Positions 6,399 to 6,807 of a stretch of 6,807 nucleotides of DNA are shown here, in pieces. Numbering within the stretch: the stretch's first letter is position 1; every line of letters starts with the position of its first letter. The stretch lies in NCBI GenBank assembly GCA_050256015.1, contig JBFWIL010000151.1:1-6807 (forward strand). Reading direction: 5' to 3'. The notes beneath the pieces were generated by a model. It had not been told where the DNA came from and did no database searches. It was given only the letters and a program-made list of their open reading frames with translations. This DNA is from JBFWIL01 sp050256015 (GTDB lineage: Bacteria; Bacteroidota; Bacteroidia; Bacteroidales; Prolixibacteraceae). The position numbers were made by a program, and so were the translations under genes.

Positions 6399-6807
6399 GT
6401 GTGCTGCAAGCTCTTCTGCTGGGGATCATCCAGGGACTGACCGAATTTCTGCCGGTCAGCTCCAGTGGTCACCTGGAACTGGGGCACGTGCTGCTCGGGG
6501 TTCATGGTCATGAAAACCTGCTTTTTGCCGTCGTGGTGCACGGAGCTACCGTGCTGAGCACCCTGGTGGTGTTCCGCGGCGATATTGCCGCTATGAGCCG
6601 GGCCCTCTGCGCTTTCCGGCGCAGCGAGGAAACCCGCCTGGTGTGGCTGCTCCTGTTTTCCACGCTTCCTGTGGCCCTGATCGGTATCTTTTTCCGCCGG
6701 GAGGTGGAAGGCCTGTTCTCGGGAAACCTGCTGCTGGTGGGCTGCATGCTTCTGGTCACGGCCTGCCTGCTGGCTTTTACCACTTTGGCCCGGGCCGGGA
6801 AAGAACG
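6395..6807 (+). CDS. uppP: Undecaprenyl-diphosphatase UppP/BacA, 5' part (cut by window end)
   Basis: The frame opens with ATG in the ATGA overlap with the DUF3098 stop and stays open to the window edge, giving 137 complete codons. The N-terminus contains the BacA/UppP signature IIQGLTEFLPVSSSGHLELG. Gln13 and Glu17 form the (E/Q)xxxE motif, and Ser22-24 and His26 correspond to the conserved SSxGH residues around the active site. The segment FAVVVHGATVLSTLVVF matches the following conserved helix, and further membrane segments follow (WLLLFSTLPVALIGIFF and LLLVGCMLLVTACLLAF). The second catalytic motif (PGxSRSxxT) lies beyond the window. UppP dephosphorylates undecaprenyl diphosphate to recycle the lipid carrier for peptidoglycan and surface glycans, and often gives bacitracin resistance. 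In related genomes truB and queA usually follow; that cannot be seen here. Confidence 0.92.
   Translation, partial: MSVLQALLLGIIQGLTEFLPVSSSGHLELGHVLLGVHGHENLLFAVVVHGATVLSTLVVFRGDIAAMSRALCAFRRSEETRLVWLLLFSTLPVALIGIFFRREVEGLFSGNLLLVGCMLLVTACLLAFTTLARAGKE

Noticed and set aside
6508..6783. 91-codon minus-strand frame at the window end
   Set aside because: It is antisense to uppP, whose signature motifs are unambiguous.
1..6807. tRNA, rRNA, CRISPR array, riboswitch or complete insertion sequence
   Set aside because: I saw no cloverleaf, regular spaced repeats, known riboswitch core, or transposase with paired terminal inverted repeats.

Overview
The window looks like chromosomal DNA from a Bacteroidota organism, probably Bacteroidales-like. 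Three things suggest this. The gene order ftsX - DUF3098 - uppP is typical of that phylum. Most starts lack a Shine-Dalgarno sequence. The yfhO leader carries a TATTTTTG element that fits the Bacteroidota -7 consensus TAnnTTTG. No sequence search was possible, so family names rest on recognising the translated proteins.

Layout: (1) Positions 1-892, plus strand: an Rpn/PD-(D/E)XK 'recombination-promoting nuclease / putative transposase' gene. Its conserved N-terminus has no ATG in frame. An ATG lies one base out of register, so the gene is either 5'-damaged or starts beyond the window. (2) Positions 893-1170: 278 bp between convergent genes. It holds a strong imperfect palindrome, a short orphan reading frame on the minus strand that may be a gene remnant, an 11-bp direct repeat flanking both, and a terminator-like hairpin. 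(3) Positions 1171-2667, minus strand: a polytopic oligosaccharide/polysaccharide flippase of the MOP superfamily. (4) Positions 2668-2746: a short AT-rich divergent promoter region. (5) Positions 2747-6807, plus strand: a compact gene string of yfhO-family membrane protein, ftsX, a DUF3098 small membrane protein and the start of uppP (cut by the window edge). The yfhO/ftsX pair overlaps by 29 bp and the DUF3098/uppP pair by ATGA. ftsX and the DUF3098 gene are separated by a 54-nt spacer that can form a hairpin.

How the genes may work together: the flippase, the GT-C-like YfhO protein and UppP all belong to lipid-linked glycan metabolism (flipping, possible glycosyl transfer on the periplasmic side, recycling of the undecaprenyl carrier). 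FtsX links cell-wall hydrolysis to division. The plus-strand string therefore looks like a cell-envelope operon, with the flippase divergently transcribed from it. The Rpn gene and the repeat-bearing intergenic region are the accessory, mobile-looking part. I see no strong evidence of an undescribed system. The most useful leads are the small DUF3098 protein between ftsX and uppP, the intergenic repeat block, and the broken-looking Rpn start.
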